The notes under the pieces are model-generated. The model made no database searches. It saw nothing but the letters and a program-made list of their open reading frames with translations, and was not told the DNA's origin. The translations under genes were made by a program, and so were the position numbers. From Rhodocyclaceae bacterium (lineage in GTDB: Bacteria; Pseudomonadota; Gammaproteobacteria; Burkholderiales; Rhodocyclaceae): a stretch of DNA of 5,952 nt. The DNA lies in NCBI GenBank assembly GCA_030689585.1, contig JAUYFZ010000243.1, forward strand, positions 1-5,952. Direction: 5' to 3'. This document shows, one piece after another, positions 1 through 5,666 of this stretch (its first letter is position 1; the number at the start of each line of letters is the position of its first letter).

Positions 1-1
1 C

Positions 2-592
<591 letters not shown>

Positions 593-593
593 C

Positions 594-1751
594 ATGCCAA
601 TTGCTGCCGTTCCAAATTATCTGGGTACCGATTTCAGGACCGCCTCACCAGGAATGCGCTTTGGCATGTATCTCAAACTGTGGGAAGGCTCGGCATGGTC
701 AAAAAGTAAGGATAAGCCACTTGATACTGCTAAAACACTCACCCCCAACGACCAACAAACCATGCACGGTTTGTTGGCGCGTCAAAAGCAAACCTTCGAC
801 ACATCCACCGCACCAGAAGCCAGTCTGCGCTTTGAAGCCATTGCCACCGCGCCCTTCACCACCGGCCTGGGCAACGAACATCCCTTAGAAAACGGCTTTG
901 CTTTTCTCAATCCCTACGGATTGCCCTATCTGCCCGGTAGCGGCATAAAAGGGGTGCTTCGTCAGGCGGCACGCGAACTGGCGAGTGACGAATGGGGCAG
1001 TGAAAGCGAATGGGAAGAGACCGCGATTACCTTTCTCTTTGGCAAAGAATCAGCCGACGGCGAAACAGAACACCAGCGCGGCGCACTCACCTTTTGGGAT
1101 GTCATTCCACAAATCAAGGGCGATAAATTAGCAGTCGAAATCATGACCCCGCATCAAAGCCACTACTACCAGCAAAAAAACGACAGAAAAGCAGGAAACA
1201 GCACAACCCCACACGAATCGGGGCAACCAAATCCCATTACCTTCCTCACCGTGCCGCATGGCTCTGGCTTTGTGTTTCATGTGCAATGCAACCTTACCCA
1301 CCTAAACCGTCTCGCCCCCGAGTTAGTACGAAACGAACAATGGAAAACACTACTCAAAACCGCCTTTGAACACGCCTTCGAATGGTTAGGGTTTGGTGCC
1401 AAAACAGCGGTGGGTTATGGCGCGATGCAATCAGAAGCACAACGTCTCACCCAAAAAGAAATGGCCGAAAAACGTAAGGTCGAAGAGAAAGAACAACAGA
1501 AAGTCCAACAAGCCGCGGCGCGAGAACAAAATGCCATTGAATGGCAAGGTACGCGGATCAAATTCGATCCTAGAAACAAATCGCTCACCGTTGAAAAAGA
1601 CGGAAAAACAGCGATTGCCATTCAACCAGAAGGTGAGAATCTGTTAGCAACCTTACCGCCAGCAATACAAGCCAAAATCCGACAAAATCAATTCACCAAA
1701 GTAACCGCTTATATTGCTGACAGTATTTTGATGCGCGTCACGGTGCCATGA
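594..1751 (+). CDS. cmr6: Cmr6, type III-B RAMP subunit with C-terminal extension
   Basis: Cmr6 is a Cas7-like RAMP protein that caps the Cmr backbone near the crRNA 3' end. The open frame extends upstream to 537 inside cmr5, but ATG 594 is chosen because AAAGGAG at 581-587 is 6 nt before it; this gives 385 residues. Visible RAMP features are PYLPGSGIKGVLR (111-123), in which the glycines and basic residue form the usual RNA-binding loop, ALTFWDVIP (164-172), MTPHQSHYYQ (184-193) and the closing glycine-rich loop GFGAKTAVGYG (266-276). After that loop the protein continues for about 109 residues: a charged Glu/Lys/Gln-rich stretch (281-316) likely to be a long helix or coiled coil, then a small mixed domain (317-385). 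Many Cmr6 proteins end soon after the glycine loop, so this tail is an added module of unknown role. The stop overlaps the cas6 start as ATGA. Confidence 0.93.
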   Translation: MPIAAVPNYLGTDFRTASPGMRFGMYLKLWEGSAWSKSKDKPLDTAKTLTPNDQQTMHGLLARQKQTFDTSTAPEASLRFEAIATAPFTTGLGNEHPLENGFAFLNPYGLPYLPGSGIKGVLRQAARELASDEWGSESEWEETAITFLFGKESADGETEHQRGALTFWDVIPQIKGDKLAVEIMTPHQSHYYQQKNDRKAGNSTTPHESGQPNPITFLTVPHGSGFVFHVQCNLTHLNRLAPELVRNEQWKTLLKTAFEHAFEWLGFGAKTAVGYGAMQSEAQRLTQKEMAEKRKVEEKEQQKVQQAAAREQNAIEWQGTRIKFDPRNKSLTVEKDGKTAIAIQPEGENLLATLPPAIQAKIRQNQFTKVTAYIADSILMRVTVP

Positions 1752-2692
1752 TCGCACTCCCCCTCGCCCGCTACCGTCTCGAATTCACCGTCGAAACGCC
1801 GCTCTCACTTCCCGCTTACGCAGGTTCCACCCTGCGCGGCGCGTTTGGCGGAGCCTTGCGGGCAACGGCCTGCATCACAAAGCAAAAAACCTGCGAGTCC
1901 TGTCCGCTGCTACGAAGCTGCCCCTATGCCGTCATCTTTGAAACCCCACCACCTGCTGACGGACATGCCTTGCAAAAATTCACACAAGTGCCCCATCCTT
2001 ACGTTATCGAACCGCCCGACTGGGGCGAAAAAATGTATGCACCAGGGGAGCCGCTCGCCTTCCACCTCGTCCTCGCGGGTCGCGCACTCGACCAATTGCC
2101 GCTGGTGCTCTGGGCCTTTGCCAAAGCCTTCAAACGCGGCGTGGGTAAAGGCGATGGCACGGCACGGTTATCCAGCGTTACCCATATAGGGGAAATCGAA
2201 ACCGTCGTGCTTGAAAACATGGAATCGACCCTTGCGGAGCATCCTCACACTGTTCTACCAGAGCCGATTTTTTCGAACGACACACTCACGCTGACCATCA
2301 ACACCCCCTTGCGCCTGCAAAAAAACGGTCATCCCATCGATGCCAACACCCTGACCGCCCGCGATCTGCTCATGGCACTGGTGCGGCGTATCGCGCTGAT
2401 TCACGAATTCCACGGAGCCGGAGCATTGCCGCTCAACTTTACTGAACTGGCACAACAAGCCGAAGCCATCGCCTCAGAAAAAGAGCTGCGCTGGCGCGAC
2501 TGGACCCGCTATTCCAGCCGACAGAACCAAAAAATGGCACTGGGCGGCGTGGTCGGGAAATGGACGCTCACCGGCGATCTCGCCCCCTTTATGCCCTTCC
2601 TGCATCTCGGTCAGTGGTTACACGCAGGCAAGGAAGCCACTTTTGGCATGGGTGCTTATCGATTAAAAACTCAACTGGATACAGCCTCATGA
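1748..2692 (+). CDS. cas6: Cas6 family pre-crRNA processing endoribonuclease
   Basis: A 314-residue protein of the CRISPR_Cas6 (PF10040-like) group, which cleaves the array transcript within repeats to release crRNAs. It opens with a ferredoxin-fold-like strand and YAGSTLRGAFGGALR (24-38), then a four-cysteine cluster (C42, C49, C52, C58; CESCPLLRSCPY) that is common in this subgroup and may bind metal. The C-terminal half has the family pattern of ALGGVVGKWTLTGDLAPFMPFLHLGQWLHAGKEATFGMGAYRL (positions about 264-306, key residues H292, K295 and the final glycine loop). Catalytic residues vary in Cas6 and cannot be assigned safely. The ATG overlaps the cmr6 stop, and its own stop overlaps the truncated csx16 start, so it is mid-operon. 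Its likely substrate is the array just downstream, whose repeat can form a short CCCT/AGGG stem. A cas6 beside an effector operon is normal for III-B. Confidence 0.9.
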   Translation: MIALPLARYRLEFTVETPLSLPAYAGSTLRGAFGGALRATACITKQKTCESCPLLRSCPYAVIFETPPPADGHALQKFTQVPHPYVIEPPDWGEKMYAPGEPLAFHLVLAGRALDQLPLVLWAFAKAFKRGVGKGDGTARLSSVTHIGEIETVVLENMESTLAEHPHTVLPEPIFSNDTLTLTINTPLRLQKNGHPIDANTLTARDLLMALVRRIALIHEFHGAGALPLNFTELAQQAEAIASEKELRWRDWTRYSSRQNQKMALGGVVGKWTLTGDLAPFMPFLHLGQWLHAGKEATFGMGAYRLKTQLDTAS

Positions 2693-2844
2693 TCTGGTTC
2701 GTCACCCGACACCTCGGCGCACTCGATTGGGCGCGTCAAAACAACATCGCCTTCGACTACCACGTCGTCCATCTCGATCCGGCAAACGTCCATAAGGACG
2801 ATACGGTAATCGGCTCGCTACCGGTGAATCTTACTTTGAAGTAG
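2689..2844 (+). pseudogene. csx16: csx16 copy 1, C-terminally truncated
   Basis: A 51-residue reading frame beginning MIWFVTRHLGALDWARQ, the hallmark start of Csx16 (VVA1548 family, about 95 residues). Over its first 48 residues it is 25/48 identical by my count to the complete csx16 at 3364-3651, ending with the shared DTVIG-LPVNL. After LPVNL the similarity stops abruptly and the frame ends with TLK and TAG, so the second half is missing. Csx16 is reported to be a ring nuclease that degrades cyclic oligoadenylate; this remnant is probably inactive. It overlaps the cas6 stop as ATGA, so it was the native last gene of the cmr-cas6 operon and is still positioned for translation. Its composition matches the cas genes (36 of 60 bases G/C at 2701-2760). 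A deletion or recombination that placed other DNA after LPVNL is inferred. A functional mini-protein is possible but less likely. Confidence 0.8.
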
Positions 2845-2993
2845 GAGATTATTTGCTGAAGTGGTTTGTCAACGACATGATAGAATTGAACAAATTAAAT
2901 CAGACATCCAATAGACACCTTACCAATGAATACGATTTTCCAATATCATCCCGCGCAACATGTTGTTTCAAAAGGATTAAAAAGCATCTAACA
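2845..2993 (+). promoter_or_regulatory. A/T-rich leader-like region before the CRISPR array
   Basis: About 150 bases lie between the broken csx16 stop and the first perfect repeat. The stretch is visibly richer in A/T than the genes to its left, as leaders usually are, and sits on the side expected for a leader if the array is read left to right. I could not assign a convincing promoter: TTGTCA (2866-2871) resembles a -35 box but has no good -10 at the right distance, and TAGAAT (2881-2886) resembles a -10 with no -35. The region could instead be the relic of a deleted gene, because one frame stays open from 2796 to 3008. Transcription may also simply run on from the cas operon. Confidence 0.45.
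2955..2983 (+). repeat. Degenerate, shortened CRISPR repeat
   Basis: GCAACAT (2955-2961) is identical to bases 4-10 of the array repeat, and the segment 2966-2983 matches its last 18 bases at 15 positions (TTTCAAAAGGATTAAAAA against TTTCAAAGGGATTAAGAC). Between them only 4 bases (GTTG) replace 8 in the perfect repeat, which removes the CCCT arm of the short CCCT/AGGG stem. Only 10 bases separate it from the first perfect repeat, too few for a spacer. It may be a decayed array end, a leader motif, or the product of a recombination event. Confidence 0.65.
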
Positions 2994-3166
2994 GTAGCAA
3001 CATTGCCCTGATTTCAAAGGGATTAAGACGCAACTTCAATCTTGCGCGTGTGCGCCGGTAGGGGTAGCAACATTGCCCTGATTTCAAAGGGATTAAGACA
3101 ACAGCTCCGTGTGCCACTTCAGGGAAATATGTAGCAACATTGCCCTGATTTCAAAGGGATTAAGAC
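2994..3166 (+). CRISPR. Mini CRISPR array: three 36-bp repeats, two spacers
   Basis: Three repeats that read identically lie at 2994-3029, 3064-3099 and 3131-3166. Each begins GTAGCAACATTGCCC and ends AAAGGGATTAAGAC, 36 bp long. The two spacers are 3030-3063 (34 nt) and 3100-3130 (31 nt). The 3' end ATTAAGAC resembles the 8-nt 5' tag (ATTGAAAC type) of type III crRNAs, so the array is most likely transcribed on the + strand with the leader to the left. The repeat can form a weak stem, CCCT with AGGG around an 8-base loop. It is adjacent to cas6 and the Cmr genes, its probable users. The last repeat is undamaged and is followed by sequence that could begin a third spacer (from 3167), so the array may have been cut short. 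I recognise no target for either spacer. Confidence 0.97.
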
Positions 3167-3186
3167 AGACCCGACCTGCTTCGACG

Positions 3187-3209
3187 GAAGGTAATAGCGA
3201 AGGTAATAG
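3187..3209 (+). repeat. Tandem 11-bp direct repeat GAAGGTAATAG
   Basis: GAAGGTAATAG occurs at 3187-3197 and again at 3199-3209, separated by one C, giving a 12-bp period. The second copy runs straight into the GGGGACAGACCACGG motif. This could be a small slippage duplication or a footprint left by a mobile or recombination event at the right end of the array. Confidence 0.7.
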
Positions 3210-3227
3210 GGGACAGACCACGGTTTT
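3203..3227 (+). repeat. REP-transposase-type motif (GGTAATAGGGGACAGACCAC)
   Basis: The string TAATAGGGGACAGACCACGG followed by TTTT closely resembles a motif I know as widespread near REP-associated Y1 tyrosine transposase genes of many proteobacteria (complement: AAAACCGTGGTCTGTCCCC). No transposase gene is present in the window, so this would be a solo, non-autonomous copy. The identification is by memory of the motif and not by a search. Confidence 0.55.
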
Positions 3228-3281
3228 CTGGTAACCTCATTAGCATCATCCTTTCTTGTTCCGTACAGGATTATTATTTGA

Positions 3282-3301
3282 CTTGAGCAATCTGACTCAA
3301 G
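3282..3301. repeat. Inverted repeat CTTGAG-N8-CTCAAG upstream of csx16
   Basis: Perfect 6-bp arms CTTGAG (3282-3287) and CTCAAG (3296-3301) flank 8 bases. No T-run follows, so a terminator is unlikely. It lies just after a -10-like TATTAT (3272-3277), about where a transcript for the csx16 operon could begin. It could be an operator, but no good -35 box was found and no regulator is known, so this is tentative. Confidence 0.35.
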
Positions 3302-3363
3302 AAACGGGTATTACTCAAAGCACGTTCCAATGCGGGACGCAGCAGCCGTTGGCAGGAGGAAAC

Positions 3364-3651
3364 ATGATCTACTTTGTTACACGCCATGCGGGCGCGATTG
3401 AATGGATGCAGCAACAAGGCTTATCCGTTGATAAGCAGTTAATTCATCTGGATATCAATATTATTGAATCAGGTGACACCGTCATTGGAATTCTTCCCGT
3501 TAATTTGGCGGCGGAAGTTTGTGCTAAAGGTGCTTACTTCTTTAACTTAAGTCTTGATATACCCATTACCATGCGTGGCAAAGAACTTACTGCAAATGAA
3601 TTGACACAATGTGGTGCACGAATTGAGCCTTATTACGTGGAGAAAAGATAA
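3364..3651 (+). CDS. csx16: Csx16, probable cyclic oligoadenylate ring nuclease (complete)
   Basis: A 95-residue protein of normal length for Csx16 (VVA1548 family). It begins MIYFVTRHAGAIEWMQQQG, continues through HLDIN, DTVIGILPVNLAAEVCAKGAYFFNL (positions 38-62) and ends RIEPYYVEKR. Members of this family have been reported as ring nucleases that cleave cyclic oligoadenylate and so switch off type III signalling; this is family knowledge, and no catalytic residue is assigned here. The frame is open from 3256, but ATG 3364 is chosen because AGGAGG (3354-3359) precedes it and because the truncated copy starts at the same residue. The stop overlaps the next ATG (TAATG), which ties it to the membrane effector. 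It is much more A/T-rich than copy 1 (20 of 60 bases G/C at 3421-3480 against 36 of 60), so the two copies probably have different histories. Confidence 0.88.
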   Translation: MIYFVTRHAGAIEWMQQQGLSVDKQLIHLDINIIESGDTVIGILPVNLAAEVCAKGAYFFNLSLDIPITMRGKELTANELTQCGARIEPYYVEKR

Positions 3652-4172
3652 TGGAACTAGATTTATGGCTAACGCTGGATAGAGCCAGCATTGCTGTGGG
3701 GATTATTTTAGCGATTCCCGTCTTTTGGACGTGGTGGCAAGTGGTGTTTGGCGAACGCCAACAACGAAAAAAACGACTGGCTGACATTTCCCGTTCACCA
3801 GGGCATCGTCCTAGCATTTTAATCGTTGATTTACTGCCGGGAAAAAACATTAAAGGTGGCGTGGTAGAACACATACACAAGGACGCTGAATTAAAGAAAA
3901 TTCCAAAGGAACTAATTCAAGAAATTGTGCACACCCAAGCATTGAGAACCACAGAAACACTCGATCTTGTGAATGAAATGCGCACAGCCATCAGAAAACT
4001 GATGGAGTCAGGCGTTGATGTAATTCACCTATTTTATGGCGGACCTGGTATAGCGGCATTGCTTTTAGGCGCAGAGCTTTCTAATGGTGCGCGGGTATTG
4101 ATGTATCACTATGAGCAAGGGAGCTACTTGAACTTTGGTGTATTAGAACCATTACGTTACGAAAAATCATGA
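3651..4172 (+). CDS. Single-pass membrane protein with SAVED/CARF-like sensor, candidate type III effector
   Basis: A 173-residue protein. Residues 12-33 (SIAVGIILAIPVFWTWWQVVF) form one clear membrane helix, followed by the basic cluster RQQRKKR (36-42), which predicts that the C-terminal part is cytoplasmic. The soluble part has a beta strand SILIVDLLPG (55-64), helices around 86-120, then VDVIHLFYGGPGIAALLLGAEL (122-143) and RVLMYHYEQGSYLNFGVLE (148-166). This HLF-x-GGP-x-(A)-LLLG plus Y-x-Y pattern resembles the C-terminal half of SAVED domains, which bind cyclic nucleotides. The inferred role is to sense cyclic oligoadenylate made by Cas10 and act on the membrane, as shown for the small CARF membrane effector Cam1; orthology to Cam1 is not claimed. 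The sensor is short for a full SAVED domain, so dimerisation is likely. It sits between csx16 and the Card1/Can2-like gene with one-base and ATGA overlaps. A purely structural membrane protein is the alternative. Confidence 0.7.
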   Translation: MELDLWLTLDRASIAVGIILAIPVFWTWWQVVFGERQQRKKRLADISRSPGHRPSILIVDLLPGKNIKGGVVEHIHKDAELKKIPKELIQEIVHTQALRTTETLDLVNEMRTAIRKLMESGVDVIHLFYGGPGIAALLLGAELSNGARVLMYHYEQGSYLNFGVLEPLRYEKS

Positions 4173-5293
4173 CCATTCACATTCTGCTAGTTTCAGCCCA
4201 AGCAGCCCCCAACCTGCTACCTGCGCTTGATTCCTCCATGAAGCCGACTGAAGCCATATTGCTGGTGAGCAAAGCCATGTCATCACGCGCCGATGCACTT
4301 GAAAAAGTACTGAAGGAAAGCGGCGTTAAAACTAGTCGCATCGCATTGGCTAATGAGCACGACTTTACTGTAATGGAATCCACCCTACTTGATATTGCTG
4401 CCGCGCAAGAAAATCAAGACATCGCACTCAACCTCACGGGTGGCACAAAACTCATGGCACTGGCGGCACAATCTATTGCACAAGCGGCAAATTGGCGCAT
4501 GTTTTATGTCGATGCAGATACCGATGAAGTCATTTGGTTAGGTAAAAATGCGCAAACCCCTCACAAACTTAGCGAACAATTGCGTTTGCGGCACTATCTA
4601 CGTGCCTATGGCTTTGAATTGCAAGAATCGCCGAACCGTCCGCAAGCAACCCGCGCACAACGCGATCTGACCCAAACGCTGATTACCCAGATTGGCAGTC
4701 TCGAAGCCCCCATCACACAGCTCAACTGGCTGGCGCAGCAGGCTGAAGACCGGCGACAACTCACCATCCAGATGAACCAAACCCAGCAGGACAGCCGCAG
4801 CTTGGAAGCCCTGCTACGCAATTTCACCGATGCGGGAATCCTGAGCGTGAAGGGAGACCACATTACCTTTCCCGACGAAGTCGCACGCGACTTCGTCAAA
4901 GGAGGCTGGCTCGAACACCATGTTTATGATGTGGTGGCAAACGTAACCGGCGACCTTGCTATTCGCGACAAGGCGATGAACCTCACCGTTAGCAATCAAG
5001 GCGTGATCAACGAACTCGACATCGCGCTGATGGCACGCAATCGGCTCTTCGTCATCGAATGCAAGACCGCACGAATGGACAAACCAGAAGCTCCCAAGGC
5101 TAATGACACCCTGTTCAAACTCTCCGAGGTCTGCCGTCGCGTCGGTGGTCTGGGCACTCGCGGCATGTTGGCCAGTTACCGACCTCTGCGCCCGTCAGAA
5201 ATGAAGCTGGCACAGGCACTCAATATCGAACTGGTCTGTGGCAATGAACTGACCAATCTGAACGGACGGCTTAAATCCTGGATCAGGAAATAG
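4169..5293 (+). CDS. can2: Card1/Can2-like CARF and PD-(D/E)xK nuclease, cyclic oligoadenylate effector
   Basis: A 374-residue protein matching the DUF1887 Card1/Can2 architecture in order and length. The N-terminal CARF domain (about 1-145) opens with IHILLVSAQ and has the ligand-binding NLTGGTKLMALAAQ (88-101). A middle helical region (about 160-240) looks like a winged helix. The C-terminal nuclease carries GGWLEHHVYDVV (245-256, E249), NELDIAL (281-287, with D284) and VIECKTAR (295-302, E297 and K299), which make up the E...D...ExK metal-dependent active site and look intact. Family members bind cyclic tetra-adenylate as dimers and then nick or cut DNA, and in some cases RNA; which substrate applies here cannot be told from sequence. 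The ATG overlaps the stop of the membrane protein as ATGA, so both effectors should be co-produced. The second half of the gene is richer in G/C than csx16 and the membrane gene before it. Confidence 0.9.
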   Translation: MTIHILLVSAQAAPNLLPALDSSMKPTEAILLVSKAMSSRADALEKVLKESGVKTSRIALANEHDFTVMESTLLDIAAAQENQDIALNLTGGTKLMALAAQSIAQAANWRMFYVDADTDEVIWLGKNAQTPHKLSEQLRLRHYLRAYGFELQESPNRPQATRAQRDLTQTLITQIGSLEAPITQLNWLAQQAEDRRQLTIQMNQTQQDSRSLEALLRNFTDAGILSVKGDHITFPDEVARDFVKGGWLEHHVYDVVANVTGDLAIRDKAMNLTVSNQGVINELDIALMARNRLFVIECKTARMDKPEAPKANDTLFKLSEVCRRVGGLGTRGMLASYRPLRPSEMKLAQALNIELVCGNELTNLNGRLKSWIRK

Positions 5294-5298
5294 CCACG

Positions 5299-5320
5299 GC
5301 CCCGCTGGGATAAAAGGGGC
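5299..5320 (+). terminator. Possible terminator hairpin after the nuclease gene
   Basis: GCCCC (5299-5303) and GGGGC (5316-5320) can pair around a 12-base loop, starting 6 bases past the stop codon. No U-run follows, so an intrinsic terminator is only weakly supported. The position between the CRISPR operon and the separately promoted hip genes makes some termination here plausible. Confidence 0.3.
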
Positions 5321-5368
5321 GCTACCCTCTACTACTACTGCGAACACTTCCCGATCGGTATATTTCGC

Positions 5369-5397
5369 TTGCCTTACAAATCAAAGACGGTCATAAT
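5369..5397 (+). promoter_or_regulatory. Sigma70-like promoter for the hipBA pair
   Basis: TTGCCT (5369-5374) as -35 and CATAAT (5392-5397, 5 of 6 matches to the consensus) as -10 are separated by 17 bases. A start near 5404 would give a very short leader, with AGGA (5407-5410) as ribosome site 7 bases before the ATG at 5418. The -10 overlaps an operator-like inverted repeat, as expected for an autoregulated toxin-antitoxin operon. Confidence 0.55.
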
Positions 5398-5414
5398 TTC
5401 CCGAACAGGAAATT
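5395..5414. promoter_or_regulatory. Inverted repeat AATTTCC-N6-GGAAATT, candidate HipB operator
   Basis: Perfect 7-bp arms (5395-5401 and 5408-5414) flank six bases. The repeat covers the end of the -10 box, the likely transcription start and the ribosome site of the antitoxin gene. The layout resembles the E. coli HipB operator (TATCC-N8-GGATA), so binding by the encoded HipB-like protein is a reasonable inference. The palindrome CCGATCGG (5351-5358), upstream of the -35, shares the TTCCCGA string with it and might be a second site. Confidence 0.5.
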
Positions 5415-5417
5415 TAT

Positions 5418-5666
5418 ATGACTACCCCCATCCAAACATCTGACCACCTAGGCAAGGCCGTCCGCACAGCACGCAAAGCCCTCCGGTTAACACAACCTCA
5501 ACTGGCACTTGCTGCCGGTGTGGGCGTGCGCTTTATCGTCGAATTGGAAGCCGGCAAACCAACCGTTCGCCTAGAAAATGTCCTGCGAGTTATCCATGCA
5601 CTGGGCGGCTCGCTTGTCCTTGAGGGCATGGAATATCCAGCCGATCACAGGGAATCGACGCAATGA
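5418..5666 (+). CDS. hipB: HipB-like Xre-family antitoxin/transcription regulator
   Basis: An 82-residue protein with one helix-turn-helix domain of the Xre/HTH_3 type at about 11-66: LGKAVRTARKALRLTQPQLALAAGVGVRFIVELEAGKPTVRLENVLRVIHALGG. The LTQPQLA-x6-FIVELEAGKPT core is typical of the HipB/Y4mF-type antitoxins that pair with HipA kinases. It would bind HipA to neutralise it and bind its own promoter to repress the operon. The start is set by AGGA 7 bases before the ATG and by the length of the family; the ATGA overlap with hipA is typical. A perfect inverted repeat over the promoter (5395-5414) is the likely operator. The pair lies downstream of the CRISPR accessory genes but appears to have its own promoter, so a functional link to the CRISPR system is not shown. 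Confidence 0.88.
   Translation: MTTPIQTSDHLGKAVRTARKALRLTQPQLALAAGVGVRFIVELEAGKPTVRLENVLRVIHALGGSLVLEGMEYPADHRESTQ

Larger units (their letters stand above)
3167..3363. other. Intergenic region after the array
   Basis: About 200 bases lie between the last repeat and csx16 copy 2. They hold, in order, a possible orphan spacer start (from 3167), a tandem 11-bp repeat, a REP-type GGGGACAGACCACGG motif, and an inverted repeat close to a weak -10-like TATTAT (3272-3277). A frame open from 3256 runs into csx16, but its 36 extra residues have no match in csx16 copy 1 and there is no good ribosome site, so I treat the stretch as non-coding. Confidence 0.6.

Noticed and set aside
2866..2914. Promoter in the CRISPR leader (TTGTCA, TTGAAC and TAGAAT strings)
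   Set aside because: No -35 and -10 pair with acceptable spacing could be made from these strings, so no promoter was called.
3271..3301. Promoter for the csx16 operon (TATTAT at 3272-3277)
   Set aside because: No -35-like box lies 15-18 bases upstream; only the inverted repeat was kept as a tentative feature.
3256..3363. N-terminal extension of csx16 copy 2 by 36 residues
   Set aside because: The extra residues have no counterpart in csx16 copy 1, and AGGAGG just before 3364 sets the start there.
3587..3880. Minus-strand open frame of 97 codons across the csx16-membrane protein junction
   Set aside because: It overlaps two well-supported coupled genes and shows no recognisable motif, so it is a shadow frame.
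4606..4899. Minus-strand open frames inside the nuclease gene
   Set aside because: They are antisense to the conserved CARF/nuclease gene and have low-complexity Ser/Arg/Cys-rich translations.
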